A DNA stretch of 64,000 nucleotides from Nitratireductor mangrovi (lineage in GTDB: Bacteria; Pseudomonadota; Alphaproteobacteria; Rhizobiales; Rhizobiaceae). This document shows positions 9,958 to 17,270 of the stretch, piece by piece; position 1 is the stretch's first letter, and every line of letters starts with the position of its first letter. The notes beneath the pieces were generated by a model. That model made no database searches. It was given only the letters and a program-made list of their open reading frames with translations, and was not told the origin of the DNA. The position numbers and the translations under genes are program-made. The stretch lies in the NCBI RefSeq assembly GCF_007922615.2, contig NZ_CP042301.2:4758001-4822000 (forward strand), in the 5' to 3' direction.

Positions 9958-10439
9958 GTCCGCACCTCCGCCACGATTTCCTGCGCCTTGCCTTCATCGA
10001 GACGGCCGATCACGACGCCGTCGAGCATCGCCGAAGGCGCGCAGGCGCACAGTCCGAGGCAGTAGACCGGCTCCAGCGTCACCGAGCCGTCCTTGGCCGT
10101 TTCGTGGAAGGAGATGCCGAGCAATTCCTGCAGCCTGTCGGCGATCGCGTCGCCGCCCATCGACTGGCAGGCCTCCGCGCGGCAGAGCTTCAGCACATGA
10201 CGGCCGGCCGGTTCGCTGCGGTAGTCGTGATAGAACGAAACGACGCCGTGTACCTCGGCGCGCGACAGGTTCAGCGCGTCGGCGATCACCGGCAGCGCGT
10301 CTCGCGGCACGCAGCCGAATTCCTTCTGCACGCCATGGAGGATCGGCAGAAGCGGACCTTCCAGCCCCTTCAACTCGTCGATGACGGCGTTCGTGCGCGC
10401 GGCGACGTCCGCCAGCGCCTGGGTACCTTGCTGCTGCAT
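9954..10439 (-). CDS. fdsG: NAD-dependent formate dehydrogenase gamma subunit (NuoE-like)
   Basis: A 161-residue thioredoxin-like 2Fe-2S protein and the first gene of the fds operon. The cluster ligands are visible as CRAEAC and CLGLCAC. FGCVPRDALPVIADALNLSRAEVHGVVSFYHDYR is the typical N-terminal helical part of NuoE-type subunits (shown here in full only as family evidence by its two halves, FGCVPRDAL and HGVVSFYHDYR). It pairs with FdsB to form the NAD-reducing module. The promoter region upstream holds a palindromic LysR-type site. Confidence 0.95.
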   Translation of the reverse strand: MQQQGTQALADVAARTNAVIDELKGLEGPLLPILHGVQKEFGCVPRDALPVIADALNLSRAEVHGVVSFYHDYRSEPAGRHVLKLCRAEACQSMGGDAIADRLQELLGISFHETAKDGSVTLEPVYCLGLCACAPSAMLDGVVIGRLDEGKAQEIVAEVRT

Positions 10440-10538
10440 GATCTTGCAGCGCCCTCCCTGTTCGGATCGCCGGGAACCGGCGCTAAGTCGTTAGGAAACC
10501 AGACGAAACCGCCTGAATCAATAAAGCAGTTCCGTGGT

Positions 10539-10559
10539 TTGATAGAAAACTTCTATCAA
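10539..10559. promoter_or_regulatory. Perfect 9-3-9 inverted repeat upstream of fds operon, LysR-type operator candidate
   Basis: The arms TTGATAGAA and TTCTATCAA flank the spacer AAC. A symmetric T-N11-A (T10543, A10555) sits at its centre, which is the classical LysR-type contact pattern. It lies 100 bases upstream of the fdsG start. In Cupriavidus the fds operon is controlled by the LysR-type FdsR, and the LysR gene at 11437-12363 is the obvious candidate here. The rest of 10440-10703 holds no gene that I can support. Confidence 0.6.
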
Positions 10560-10703
10560 GCGTGACCGCTGCCGAAGCATTAGTCTAGCCGTGCACGCGG
10601 AAATCGCTTGCCAGCGTCATCGCCTCGTCCAGAAGCGGCGGCAAGCGTCACGGGCGGCCTGTCTGGGCCGATATGCGGCCAGAGAACAGAGGAACCGGCC
10701 GGG

Positions 10704-10934
10704 TCAGTCCGCGGCCTCGCCGTCGGACTTGACGCCCAGCACGCCGAAATCCTGAGATTTGGCTCCGGTAAGGGCCGTCAGAAAGCCTTCCGCGACCAAC
10801 CCCCGTCGCAGCAATTCGCGCACGGCAGCTGCCCGGCTCGGCATTCGCTTGTCGAAGCGCCAGTCTTCGACCGCTGCCAGTTCTTCCTTGCTCAGCATGA
10901 TCTGCAGTCGTTCGCCGCGCTCAAGGTCCGACAT
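10704..10934 (-). CDS. Small ribbon-helix-helix-like protein
   Basis: A conserved-looking 76-residue protein (SDLERGERLQIMLSKEELAAVEDWRF, cited in two blocks: SDLERGERLQIML and SRAAAVRELLRRGL). A short beta strand followed by two helices, the second with an Arg-rich face, resembles CopG/Arc-type ribbon-helix-helix DNA-binding proteins. ATG 10934 was chosen because GGAGG lies five bases upstream; an upstream in-frame start at 10997 would add an unlikely basic stretch. It stands alone between fds and the small gene at 11171. The DNA-binding role is inferred from the fold pattern only. Confidence 0.6.
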   Translation of the reverse strand: MSDLERGERLQIMLSKEELAAVEDWRFDKRMPSRAAAVRELLRRGLVAEGFLTALTGAKSQDFGVLGVKSDGEAAD

Positions 10935-11170
10935 CAACGCCTCCGCCAGCCGCCGAATGAGTAAGCGACTATATAGGCGGCGCTTGTGCAGTCGCAAGAT
11001 AGGTGACCTTGTCGGGCTCAGGCATTGTTGTCGTCAAGAGCCACTGCGGCTCAGAAGCCGCAAAGATGCGCAGCAATGCCTATTACTAACTAATTGAAAT
11101 AATTTGAGAAAATAGGATAACTCCTCTTGATTGACGGGTTGGACGCGCTATTCTTTCGGCAGGAGTTATG

Positions 11171-11461
11171 ATGGACAGACACTTATCAGAGAAGCTCGTT
11201 TGCGACGTTCGCAGCGCTGTTGCGGAAGCGATTGCCCAAAAGGACATCGTCAACGTGCCAGTACTCGCCGAAACGGTCAGGCTGCGAAACCTGGCGGAGA
11301 ACGTTGCTCTTGAGGATATCGAGTATCAGGTCATGGCAGTGGCGATGGCTTTCGGCGCGGCGATGGCGTTTGCGCGCCCGTTGCTTACGACGGCAGCGTT
11401 TGAAGCGCCCGTCGCGCTGGCCGCGCCGACGGCGCTTCATCGCTGCAATGGCGGCGGGTGA
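11171..11461 (+). CDS. Small hypothetical protein
   Basis: A 96-residue protein I cannot assign. The N-terminal 50 residues are a mixed-charge helical stretch (SEKLVCDVRSAVAEAIAQ, LAETVRLRNLAENVALEDIEYQV in outline). The C-terminal part is Ala-rich and probably disordered. A good AGGAG lies five bases before ATG 11171 (ATG 11168 is the alternative). Upstream, TTGATT (11127) and TATTCT (11149) with a 16-base spacer may be a promoter. The 3' end overlaps the convergent LysR gene by 25 bases. The strong ribosome site favours a real gene. Confidence 0.55.
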   Translation: MDRHLSEKLVCDVRSAVAEAIAQKDIVNVPVLAETVRLRNLAENVALEDIEYQVMAVAMAFGAAMAFARPLLTTAAFEAPVALAAPTALHRCNGGG

Positions 11462-12363
11462 TTTCCGGACGCCGCAAGTCCGGCTTCCGCCATCGCCATC
11501 GCCTCGTCCAGAAGCGCCGCGACCAACGGCAGATGTGGCTCGCGTTTTGTAGCCACCAGCCCGACCAGATGGCTGGCGTCGGGCTCGACGATCGGAATGG
11601 CCCGGATCGGCTCGGCAAAGCCGAACGTTTCCGCAAGGTTGAGCGGCATGATCGAGGCCCATTTGCCGGTCCGGATGTGTGAAAACAGCACGATCATCGA
11701 ATTGGACTCCAGTGTCGGCCGCGCCACGGCGCCGGCTTCGGCCAGGTGATGGTCGATGATGCGCCGGTTCTGCATGTCGGGCGTGAGCAGGCAGAGCGGC
11801 AGTTCGGCAACCTCGGCCCAGCTCACCTGCGCGCGGTCGGACAAAGCGTTGCCGGCCGCCGTGATCAGCTGGTAGCGCTCCGAATAGAGCGGCACCGACA
11901 CGACGTTGCCGAGCGGCTCGTTATCGAGATAGGTGATGCCGACATCGATGTCGAAATTGCCTAGCAACGACAGGACCTCGATCGAGGTGCGCGACAGGAC
12001 CGAGAAGCTGACGCCGGGATGCCGCTCGCGGAACGGCGTGGTGATGCGGGCGACCATCGCCAGCGCGGTCGGAATGGCAGCGATGCGGATACGCCCGGAA
12101 AGGCCCTTGCGGGCGGCGCGCATCTCCTCGCGCATGGTGCGCGCGTCGCCGACGATGCGGCGCGCCCAGGTCAGCACCTGCTCGCCCTCCGCCGTCAGGC
12201 CCTGGAAACGCGAGCCGCGCTTGACCAGCATGACGCCGAGCTGGTCCTCGAGTTGCTTGACGGCGGCCGAAAGCGTCGGCTGGGTGATGCCGAGCGTCTC
12301 GGCGGCGCGGCCGAAATGCTGTTCCCGGGCCAGTGCGATGAAGAATTCGAGCTTGTCGATCAT
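11437..12363 (-). CDS. LysR-family transcriptional regulator (possible FdsR)
   Basis: A 308-residue LysR-type regulator. The N-terminal winged helix is seen at residues 1-60 (KLEFFIALAREQHFGRAAE, then ITQPTLSAAVKQLEDQLG), followed by the coinducer-binding periplasmic-like fold. ATG 12363 begins exactly at the conserved domain. A much longer frame upstream is not supported. It lies on the same strand as the fds operon and two small genes away from it. Together with the T-N11-A palindrome before fdsG, this makes it a candidate formate-responsive activator of fds, but the link is inferred from proximity alone. Confidence 0.85.
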   Translation of the reverse strand: MIDKLEFFIALAREQHFGRAAETLGITQPTLSAAVKQLEDQLGVMLVKRGSRFQGLTAEGEQVLTWARRIVGDARTMREEMRAARKGLSGRIRIAAIPTALAMVARITTPFRERHPGVSFSVLSRTSIEVLSLLGNFDIDVGITYLDNEPLGNVVSVPLYSERYQLITAAGNALSDRAQVSWAEVAELPLCLLTPDMQNRRIIDHHLAEAGAVARPTLESNSMIVLFSHIRTGKWASIMPLNLAETFGFAEPIRAIPIVEPDASHLVGLVATKREPHLPLVAALLDEAMAMAEAGLAASGNHPPPLQR

Positions 12364-12410
12364 GGCGGGAAACGTAGCCTTGCGTACGCCTCCCGCCAAT
12401 CGCCTTGTCG

Positions 12411-12899
12411 TCAGCCTCTGGCCGCCGCCTCCAGTTCGGCCACGTCGAGCTTGACCATCTTCATCATCGCCGCGGTGACGCGGGTGGCGGCCTCGCGGTC
12501 CGGCCCGTTCATGTAGCGGTACAAGACCTCCGGCACGATCTGCCAGGCAAAGCCGTATTTGTCCTTGACCCAGCCGCACTGGACCTCGCGCCCGCCGTCG
12601 GCCGCGAGCTTGTTCCAGTATTCGTCGACCTCGGCCTGGTCGGCGCAGAGGATCTGGAAGGACACGCTGTCGTTGGGGATGCCTTCCGGGTGCTTGCCGC
12701 CGTTCAGGCAGACGAATTGCTGGCCCTCGATGGTGACTTCAGCCGTGATGACCTGGCCTTCCTGCATGTAGGGCTCGCCGCCGCCCGACGCCCGGGCGAC
12801 CTCGCCCAGTTCCGTACGGCGAAATACCGACGCGTAGAAGCGCGCCGCTTCCTCGGCTTCGGTTTCGAACCAGAGCCAGGTGCTGATCTTGTTCTGCAT
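12411..12899 (-). CDS. VOC family protein (PhnB-like)
   Basis: A 162-residue vicinal-oxygen-chelate fold protein of the PhnB/3-demethylubiquinone methyltransferase-like group. It opens with ISTWLWFETEAEEAARFY and contains CLNGGKHPEG and VKDKYGFAWQIVPEVL, typical of the two beta-alpha-beta-beta-beta modules. The C-terminal AMMKMVKLDVAELEAA is also usual in this subgroup. It is the second of two adjacent VOC genes, nine bases after the other, so they are co-transcribed. The substrate is unknown; such genes often sit in general detoxification or resistance contexts. Confidence 0.85.
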   Translation of the reverse strand: MQNKISTWLWFETEAEEAARFYASVFRRTELGEVARASGGGEPYMQEGQVITAEVTIEGQQFVCLNGGKHPEGIPNDSVSFQILCADQAEVDEYWNKLAADGGREVQCGWVKDKYGFAWQIVPEVLYRYMNGPDREAATRVTAAMMKMVKLDVAELEAAARG

Positions 12900-12908
12900 G
12901 TCCTCCTC

Positions 12909-13322
12909 CTATTGCGCCTGGGCGCAGTTGATCATCCACGAGGTGCCGAAGCGGTCCGTCACCATGCCGAATTTCTTTGCCCAGAAGGTTGTCTCGAAGG
13001 GCATCGTGACCGTGCCGCCGTCGGCGAAGGCGTTGAAGATCGCCTCCGCGCGCGCCTCGTCCTCGATCTGGATCGAGATGGAAACGCCCTTCTGCTCGGC
13101 GGATCCGAATTCGGGCGGCGAGTCGGCGCCCATCAGTTCACCCGCTTCGGTTACGAGATGGGCGTTCAGGATCTTGTCCTGCCAGCCGGGCGAGACCTCG
13201 GCGCCGGCCGGCGTTTCGCCGTGGCTGAGCATGGCTTCGATGCGGCCGCCGAGCACCTTGGCATAGAACTCGAAGGCCTCGCGGCAGCGGCCGTCGAAAG
13301 AGAGATAGGGAATGAACTTCAT
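12909..13322 (-). CDS. VOC family protein (PhnB-like)
   Basis: A 137-residue glyoxalase/bleomycin-resistance fold protein. The start MKFIPYLSFDGRCREAFEFY is characteristic of the PhnB group, and the end has WAKKFGMVTDRFGTSWMINC. ATG 13322 is preceded by a purine-rich AAAGGAAAAG ribosome site. A longer frame reaching 13988 has no supporting similarity and would run across the next gene. It is the first gene of a pair with the VOC gene at 12411, and an integral membrane protein gene precedes it on the same strand. Confidence 0.85.
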   Translation of the reverse strand: MKFIPYLSFDGRCREAFEFYAKVLGGRIEAMLSHGETPAGAEVSPGWQDKILNAHLVTEAGELMGADSPPEFGSAEQKGVSISIQIEDEARAEAIFNAFADGGTVTMPFETTFWAKKFGMVTDRFGTSWMINCAQAQ

Positions 13323-13354
13323 GGTCTTTTCCTTTGCTTGGGGAGAGAGAGTTT

Positions 13355-13774
13355 CTAGCGATTGGCCAGTGCGGCGCCGAGCAGGGTCAGCGGCAGGGCG
13401 GTCAGCGCCAACGTGACGGGATACCAGCCGGGTCCGACGCCCCACATGGCGACGGCACCGGCGGTCGCACCGGCGGTGCCGATGAGGCCGAGCACCAGCG
13501 CGTGGCGCAGCGGTGCGGAGGGCGCCAGCCATGCGACGATGTAGCCACCCAGCACGGCGAACACGCTGCGGTAGGCGAAAGCCAGTGCGTAGTCGCCGGC
13601 AGCGATCATCGGTTCGCCGGCGGGCGGGAAAACGCCGGTCGCGTGAAACAGGGCGTCGGCACCGGTCGAGAGTACGACTACGGTCGCGAGCCCCGCGACG
13701 ACTGCAGCAATGCTGCGTAAGGGACGGCGCGTTGGGGAGGGGTTGTTGGCGGCCTCTGCGGGCACGGGGTTCAT
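13355..13774 (-). CDS. Small integral membrane protein of unknown function
   Basis: A predicted inner-membrane protein of 139 residues with about four hydrophobic segments (SIAAVVAGLATVVVL, YRSVFAVLGGYIVAWLA, HALVLGLIGTAGATAG, VTLALTALPLTLLGAAL). ATG 13774 follows a CAGGGAAC sequence about ten bases upstream. The frame is open further upstream but that part is Arg/Pro-rich and unlikely. It lies 32 bases upstream of the two VOC genes on the same strand and may be their operon leader gene. No family assignment is offered. Confidence 0.65.
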   Translation of the reverse strand: MNPVPAEAANNPSPTRRPLRSIAAVVAGLATVVVLSTGADALFHATGVFPPAGEPMIAAGDYALAFAYRSVFAVLGGYIVAWLAPSAPLRHALVLGLIGTAGATAGAVAMWGVGPGWYPVTLALTALPLTLLGAALANR

Positions 13775-13962
13775 CTTCCAAGTTCCCTGATTGTGGGCTG
13801 GACGCCGCCGTTGCGGCGCCTTCGTACCCACCCGACGAACGGGCGACGGCGGATTCGACACGAGCGTTCGATTTTTTTTGCCAGGTCGGCGAATCCAGCC
13901 ATCCCTTGGCCCGGCGCGCGATCTGCATTATCTCCGGCGCGTCAATTCGCGAGAGAAACGCC

Positions 13963-15135
13963 ATGACCGTCACCAAGGAAGCCGTCATCGAGACGCTTCA
14001 CGCCATCAAGGGCCCCGACTTCGAAGGCGATATCGTGTCGCTCGGACTCGTTTCGGAGATTTTCGTCGCCGATGGGAAGGTGTTCTTTTCGATCACGGTG
14101 CCGGCCGACAGGGCGCAGCAGCTCGAACCGCTGCGTGCGGCTGCGGAGCGGGCCGTCAAGGCAATGCCGGGCGTGACCGGCGCCGTGGTGGCGCTGACGG
14201 CGGAGAAGAAAGGCGGCGGCATGGAGCGCGCGCCTGCTCCGCGGCGCGCAGCATCGACGCCCCCGCCGCCCCGCCACGCGGCACCCCGCGCGCCTGAGCC
14301 GCAAGGAGCGCCAGCGGGCCGCCAGTCGGGCCGACGCGATGTTCCCGGCGTGAAGAAGATCATTGCGGTCGCCTCCGGCAAAGGCGGTGTTGGCAAGTCC
14401 ACCACGGCCGTAAATCTCGCCCTGGGCCTGCTGGCGGCCGGGCTGCGTGTCGGCCTGCTCGATGCCGACATCTACGGCCCGTCTGTGCCGCGTCTGCTCG
14501 CGATTTCCGGCAAGCCGCAGACCGTCGACGGCAAGATACTGAAGCCGATGGAGAAATATGGTCTCAAGGTGATGTCGATCGGCTTCCTGGTCGAGGAAGA
14601 AACGCCGATGATCTGGCGTGGTCCCATGGTCATGTCCGCCCTTACCCAGCTTCTGCGCGAGGTCGAATGGGGTGAGCTCGACATCCTCGTCGTCGATATG
14701 CCGCCCGGCACCGGCGATGCCCAGCTCACCATGGCGCAGCAGGTGCCGCTGGCCGGCGCCGTCATTGTTTCGACACCTCAGGATCTTGCCCTGATCGATG
14801 CGCGCAAGGGGCTCAACATGTTCCGCCGCGTCGACGTGCCAGTACTCGGCATCGTAGAGAACATGAGCTATTTCATCGCTCCCGACACCGGCAAGCGCTA
14901 CGATATCTTCGGCCATGGCGGCGCCCGGGCCGAAGCCGGGAAACTCGGCATCGCCTTTCTTGGCGAAGTTCCGCTCGAAATGTCGATCCGCGAGACGTCG
15001 GACGCGGGTGCTCCGGTCGTGGTCTCCGCGCCCGAAAGTGCGCATGCCGAAACATACAGGACGATCGCGACCGCGGTTGCCGAGCAGCTAGAGGTCGCCG
15101 GGGATGATGCCGCGCCGGAGATCATCTTCGAGTAG
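13963..15135 (+). CDS. Mrp/ApbC family Fe-S cluster carrier ATPase
   Basis: A 390-residue P-loop protein that delivers Fe-S clusters to apo-proteins. The N-terminal MIP18 (DUF59) domain spans residues 1-85. A Pro/Ala/Arg-rich linker follows, and then the deviant Walker A GKGGVGKSTT near residue 140, with GLLDADIYGPSVPRLL and VVDMPPGTGDAQLT. The CxxC that bridges the cluster in many Mrp proteins is replaced by IAPDTGKRYDIFGHGG, a form I believe is common in this bacterial order. ATG 13963 fits the domain start; the 188 bases upstream show no gene. Cytoplasmic. It would serve Fe-S enzymes such as formate dehydrogenase. Confidence 0.92.
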   Translation: MTVTKEAVIETLHAIKGPDFEGDIVSLGLVSEIFVADGKVFFSITVPADRAQQLEPLRAAAERAVKAMPGVTGAVVALTAEKKGGGMERAPAPRRAASTPPPPRHAAPRAPEPQGAPAGRQSGRRDVPGVKKIIAVASGKGGVGKSTTAVNLALGLLAAGLRVGLLDADIYGPSVPRLLAISGKPQTVDGKILKPMEKYGLKVMSIGFLVEEETPMIWRGPMVMSALTQLLREVEWGELDILVVDMPPGTGDAQLTMAQQVPLAGAVIVSTPQDLALIDARKGLNMFRRVDVPVLGIVENMSYFIAPDTGKRYDIFGHGGARAEAGKLGIAFLGEVPLEMSIRETSDAGAPVVVSAPESAHAETYRTIATAVAEQLEVAGDDAAPEIIFE

Positions 15136-15369
15136 CGCGTCCGGAGACAAGCCCTGGCGCCGGGTACTTGCTAATATAGCTGGCTCTAACGGTAGAAACA
15201 TCTAATCGTATTTGATAATCCTGACAGCGCGTGGTCCGGCAGGGCGGCGCTGAGGGGTGCGTGCGTCCCGCGGACTTCGGCCCGGGGTGCGGTTCCATCT
15301 GGTGGACGGTTTTTGAGCGGGTGGGGGCGCCTGTTACGCTTGCCGGGACGCATGAGAGGTGAGGCCTAG

Positions 15370-17172
15370 ATGCCCAGCCGTCAGTTCCAGCGGCAGGTGG
15401 CTACGATCGTGTCGATTGACGCGGCCGGGTTCTCACGTCTCATGGGCATGGACGACGAGGCGGCGGTTTCCTCTTTCGAAAAACACCGCGATCTCATTCG
15501 GGAATCCTGCACGACGTTCGGCGGACGCCTTTTCGGCCCCGCCGGCGACAGCATGATGGCCGAATTCGGCGCTCCGGTGGAGGCGCTGCTGGCGGTGATC
15601 GATTTCCAGAGCCGGATACGAGACGTCAACGCCTCGGTCGAGGAATCGCGGCGGATGGCCTTCCGCGCCGGCATCAATACCGGCCATGTGATCGTGCGCG
15701 ACGAAAGCCGCTATGGCGATGATGTGAATATCGCGGCGCGACTGCAGGAAATTGCCCCCGAGGGCGGCGTTGTGATTTCCGAGACCACCTGGCATCACGT
15801 CCGCGGCCGGATGGCGGCGCATTTCACCGATCTCGGCATCCGGGAATTCCACAACATCCTGCTTCCGGTGCGGGCCTTCCGTGTCGACCGCGCCGACGGC
15901 GCCACGGCGCAGCACGCCGAACCGCGCGATGTGCCGGTTTCAGCCTTTTCGTTCTTCCGCGCTGACGGCAAAGGCGGCCCGCCCGCGGTCGCCGTGCTTC
16001 CATTCCGCATTGAGGCTGGCGATCCCGAGATCAGCTATATGGCAGAGGGCATGGCCGAAGACATCATCGTCGGCCTCTCGAACACCCGCTGGTTGCCCGT
16101 CATCTCGATGAATTCGAGCCTGCAGTTTCGCGACGAGGCGATTTCGCCTGACGCGGCGGGGCGCGCGCTCGGAGCGCGCTATGTCGTGACCGGCACGATC
16201 GCCCGCAGCGGGAGCCGGTTGCGGGTGCGCGCTGCGCTTGATGACGCCTCGACCAACCGCAACATCTGGTCGCGCCGTTTCGACCGCGATTTTTCCGACA
16301 TGTTTGCCATGCAGGGCGAGATCGGCAACGAGATCGTGGCAATGCTCGAAAAGGAGGTCGACCGGGTCGAGCAGGCGCGGACCTTCCGTGTCCCCTGGGA
16401 AGGGCTCGAAAGCTGGCAACTCGTCCGCCGCGGCCGCTGGCACATGCAGCGCCGGACCCGCGAGAATACCGAGCTTGCCCTCGAATTTTTCGAAAAGGCC
16501 TACGAACGCGACCCGAACGCCAGTACGGTGCTCAACGAACTGGCGTGGTGGTACTTCTGGCGCTCGTGGCTGAACTTCGGCGGCAGCGGCGAATACAAGG
16601 AAGACCTTGCCAGGGTCGAGGAGTTTTCCCGCACTGCGCTCTACATGGACAGCCAGGACGCGCGCCCTTACGCCCATCTCGGGATCGTCGACATAATGCT
16701 CGGCCGCCCGGCGTCGGCGCGCGAGCACCTTGCCGAAGCGATCGGCATCAATCCAAGCTTCGCCTTCGCGCGCTCCGCAATGGGCAGCGCCCATCTGCTT
16801 CTGGGGGACGAAAAACGCGCCATCCCGCTGTTTCTCGACGCCGACCGCCTGAGCCCGTTCGACCTCTACCGGTTTCACAATCTCGGCGAACTGGCCTCCG
16901 CCTATTGTTTCGCGCAGGACTGGCCGTCGGCCGTGGTCACGGCGGAGCGCTCGCTTTCGCTTGCCCCATCCTATTGGTACGCCCGCTTTTTGAAGATCGC
17001 TGCGCTGGGCGCGCAAGGCGACCACGCGGCGGCCAAGGCCGAGCGCGCGGTGCTTGCCGCCCGCGATCCGCAATTTGCGACCCGGCGCGTGGAGTTCATC
17101 CCGTTTGCCGATTCCGGCCAGAACCGTTTTCTGATCGACCTTTTTGACAGGGCGCTGGAGGGCGTTGGCTAA
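15370..17172 (+). CDS. Class III nucleotidyl cyclase with TolB-like and TPR domains
   Basis: A 600-residue cytoplasmic protein. The N-terminal class III cyclase domain (about 5-185) has both metal aspartates, Asp17 (SIDAAGFS) and Asp60 (AGDSMMAEF), and the transition-state pair Asn120 and Arg124 (YGDDVNIAARLQ). The Lys that reads adenine, four residues before Asp60, is Gly56, so the product base is uncertain. A FlgO/TolB-like region (about 205-320, PPAVAVLPF) and five or six TPR-like helical pairs (about 330-580) follow. No membrane segment is seen. The gene lies 98 bases upstream of the P450-DyP fusion, which has a CRP-like box, and a Crp-family gene follows. AT-rich DNA at 15165-15222 probably holds its promoter. 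Confidence 0.88.
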   Translation: MPSRQFQRQVATIVSIDAAGFSRLMGMDDEAAVSSFEKHRDLIRESCTTFGGRLFGPAGDSMMAEFGAPVEALLAVIDFQSRIRDVNASVEESRRMAFRAGINTGHVIVRDESRYGDDVNIAARLQEIAPEGGVVISETTWHHVRGRMAAHFTDLGIREFHNILLPVRAFRVDRADGATAQHAEPRDVPVSAFSFFRADGKGGPPAVAVLPFRIEAGDPEISYMAEGMAEDIIVGLSNTRWLPVISMNSSLQFRDEAISPDAAGRALGARYVVTGTIARSGSRLRVRAALDDASTNRNIWSRRFDRDFSDMFAMQGEIGNEIVAMLEKEVDRVEQARTFRVPWEGLESWQLVRRGRWHMQRRTRENTELALEFFEKAYERDPNASTVLNELAWWYFWRSWLNFGGSGEYKEDLARVEEFSRTALYMDSQDARPYAHLGIVDIMLGRPASAREHLAEAIGINPSFAFARSAMGSAHLLLGDEKRAIPLFLDADRLSPFDLYRFHNLGELASAYCFAQDWPSAVVTAERSLSLAPSYWYARFLKIAALGAQGDHAAAKAERAVLAARDPQFATRRVEFIPFADSGQNRFLIDLFDRALEGVG

Positions 17173-17197
17173 GCGCCAAAGCGCCGCTGCGGCTGTC

Positions 17198-17213
17198 TGT
17201 GAACCATGTCACT
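17198..17213 (+). promoter_or_regulatory. CRP-like box upstream of P450-DyP gene
   Basis: TGTGA, six bases (ACCATG), TCACT: only the last base differs from the TGTGA-N6-TCACA consensus of cAMP-CRP. A TACAAT -10 candidate lies at 17242-17247 and the ATG at 17271. The box centre is about 48 bases upstream of the start of transcription expected from that -10, which is not an exact class I or II spacing. The site argues against the GTG at 17199 as the start codon. Confidence 0.5.
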
Positions 17214-17270
17214 TACAGCCAAGGGGCGTGCGCCCTACTGCTACAATGGCGGCAGTGCGCGGGAACGACG

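Noticed and set aside
8377..10065. Plus-strand frame of 562 codons
   Set aside because: Antisense to fdsB and fdsG; composition is Arg/Gly/Ala-rich with no recognisable motif.
17199..17270. GTG 17199 as the start of the P450-DyP gene
   Set aside because: It lies inside the CRP-like box and the added 24 residues do not resemble a P450 N-terminus. ATG 17271 follows a TACAAT -10 candidate.
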